Part shown: positions 6,365-6,366 of the stretch, in pieces
Numbering within the stretch: the stretch's first letter is position 1
Layout: each line of letters begins with the position of its first letter
NCBI GenBank assembly: GCA_002862165.1
Contig: PKCL01000035.1
Location: 1 to 6,366, forward strand
Direction: 5' to 3'
Length of the DNA stretch: 6,366 bases
DNA from: Planctomycetaceae bacterium
GTDB taxonomy: Bacteria; Planctomycetota; Planctomycetia; Pirellulales; UBA1268
Position numbers and translations under genes: made by a program
Notes under the pieces: generated by a model
The model's database searches: none
What the model was told of the DNA's origin: nothing
The model's input: only the letters and a program-made list of their open reading frames with translations

Positions 6365-6366
6365 CA

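Overview
The window looks like chromosomal DNA from a Gram-negative-type bacterium of roughly balanced base composition. The best guess is a planctomycete. Three things point there: an outer-envelope gene set (a lipid A-type acyltransferase, a lipoprotein with an LPGC lipobox, and PgsA), a secreted HExxH lipoprotein of a kind common in Planctomycetes, and frequent non-ATG starts. This assignment is inference from gene content; no rRNA or tRNA is present to settle it.

Layout. Positions 1-336 hold the 5' part of a minus-strand gene that runs off the left edge; it encodes a cysteine-containing, probably exported protein. About 155 bases of divergent intergenic DNA follow. Two plus-strand genes come next with a 48-base gap: a protein built like two degenerate response-regulator receiver domains (492-1337), and a lipoprotein with a zinc-protease motif (1386-2294). 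They converge, 32 bases apart, on a long minus-strand series. Read in its own direction from the right edge, that series is pgsA (6236-5643), a CPBP/CAAX-type intramembrane protease (5646-4840), an LpxL/HtrB-type acyltransferase (4719-3772), a small Rieske ferredoxin (3621-3277) and a double-GNAT acetyltransferase (3280-2327). A possible tail of a further minus-strand gene lies at the extreme right edge.

How the genes work together. The minus-strand genes contain two tightly coupled pairs. pgsA and the CPBP protease overlap by ATGA, and the Rieske protein and the acetyltransferase overlap by GTGA. Gaps of 120 and 150 bases separate these pairs from the acyltransferase, so the five genes could be one operon or two or three units. 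PgsA, the acyltransferase and the membrane protease suggest an envelope-lipid theme, while the Rieske/GNAT pair has no obvious pathway. The two plus-strand genes probably share a transcript and could link an intracellular pseudo-receiver with a surface lipoprotein, but nothing in the sequence proves a joint function.

I found no mobile element, CRISPR array, RNA gene or obvious defence system. The window is mostly ordinary housekeeping and envelope genes; the least-described items are the left-edge gene and the two plus-strand genes.
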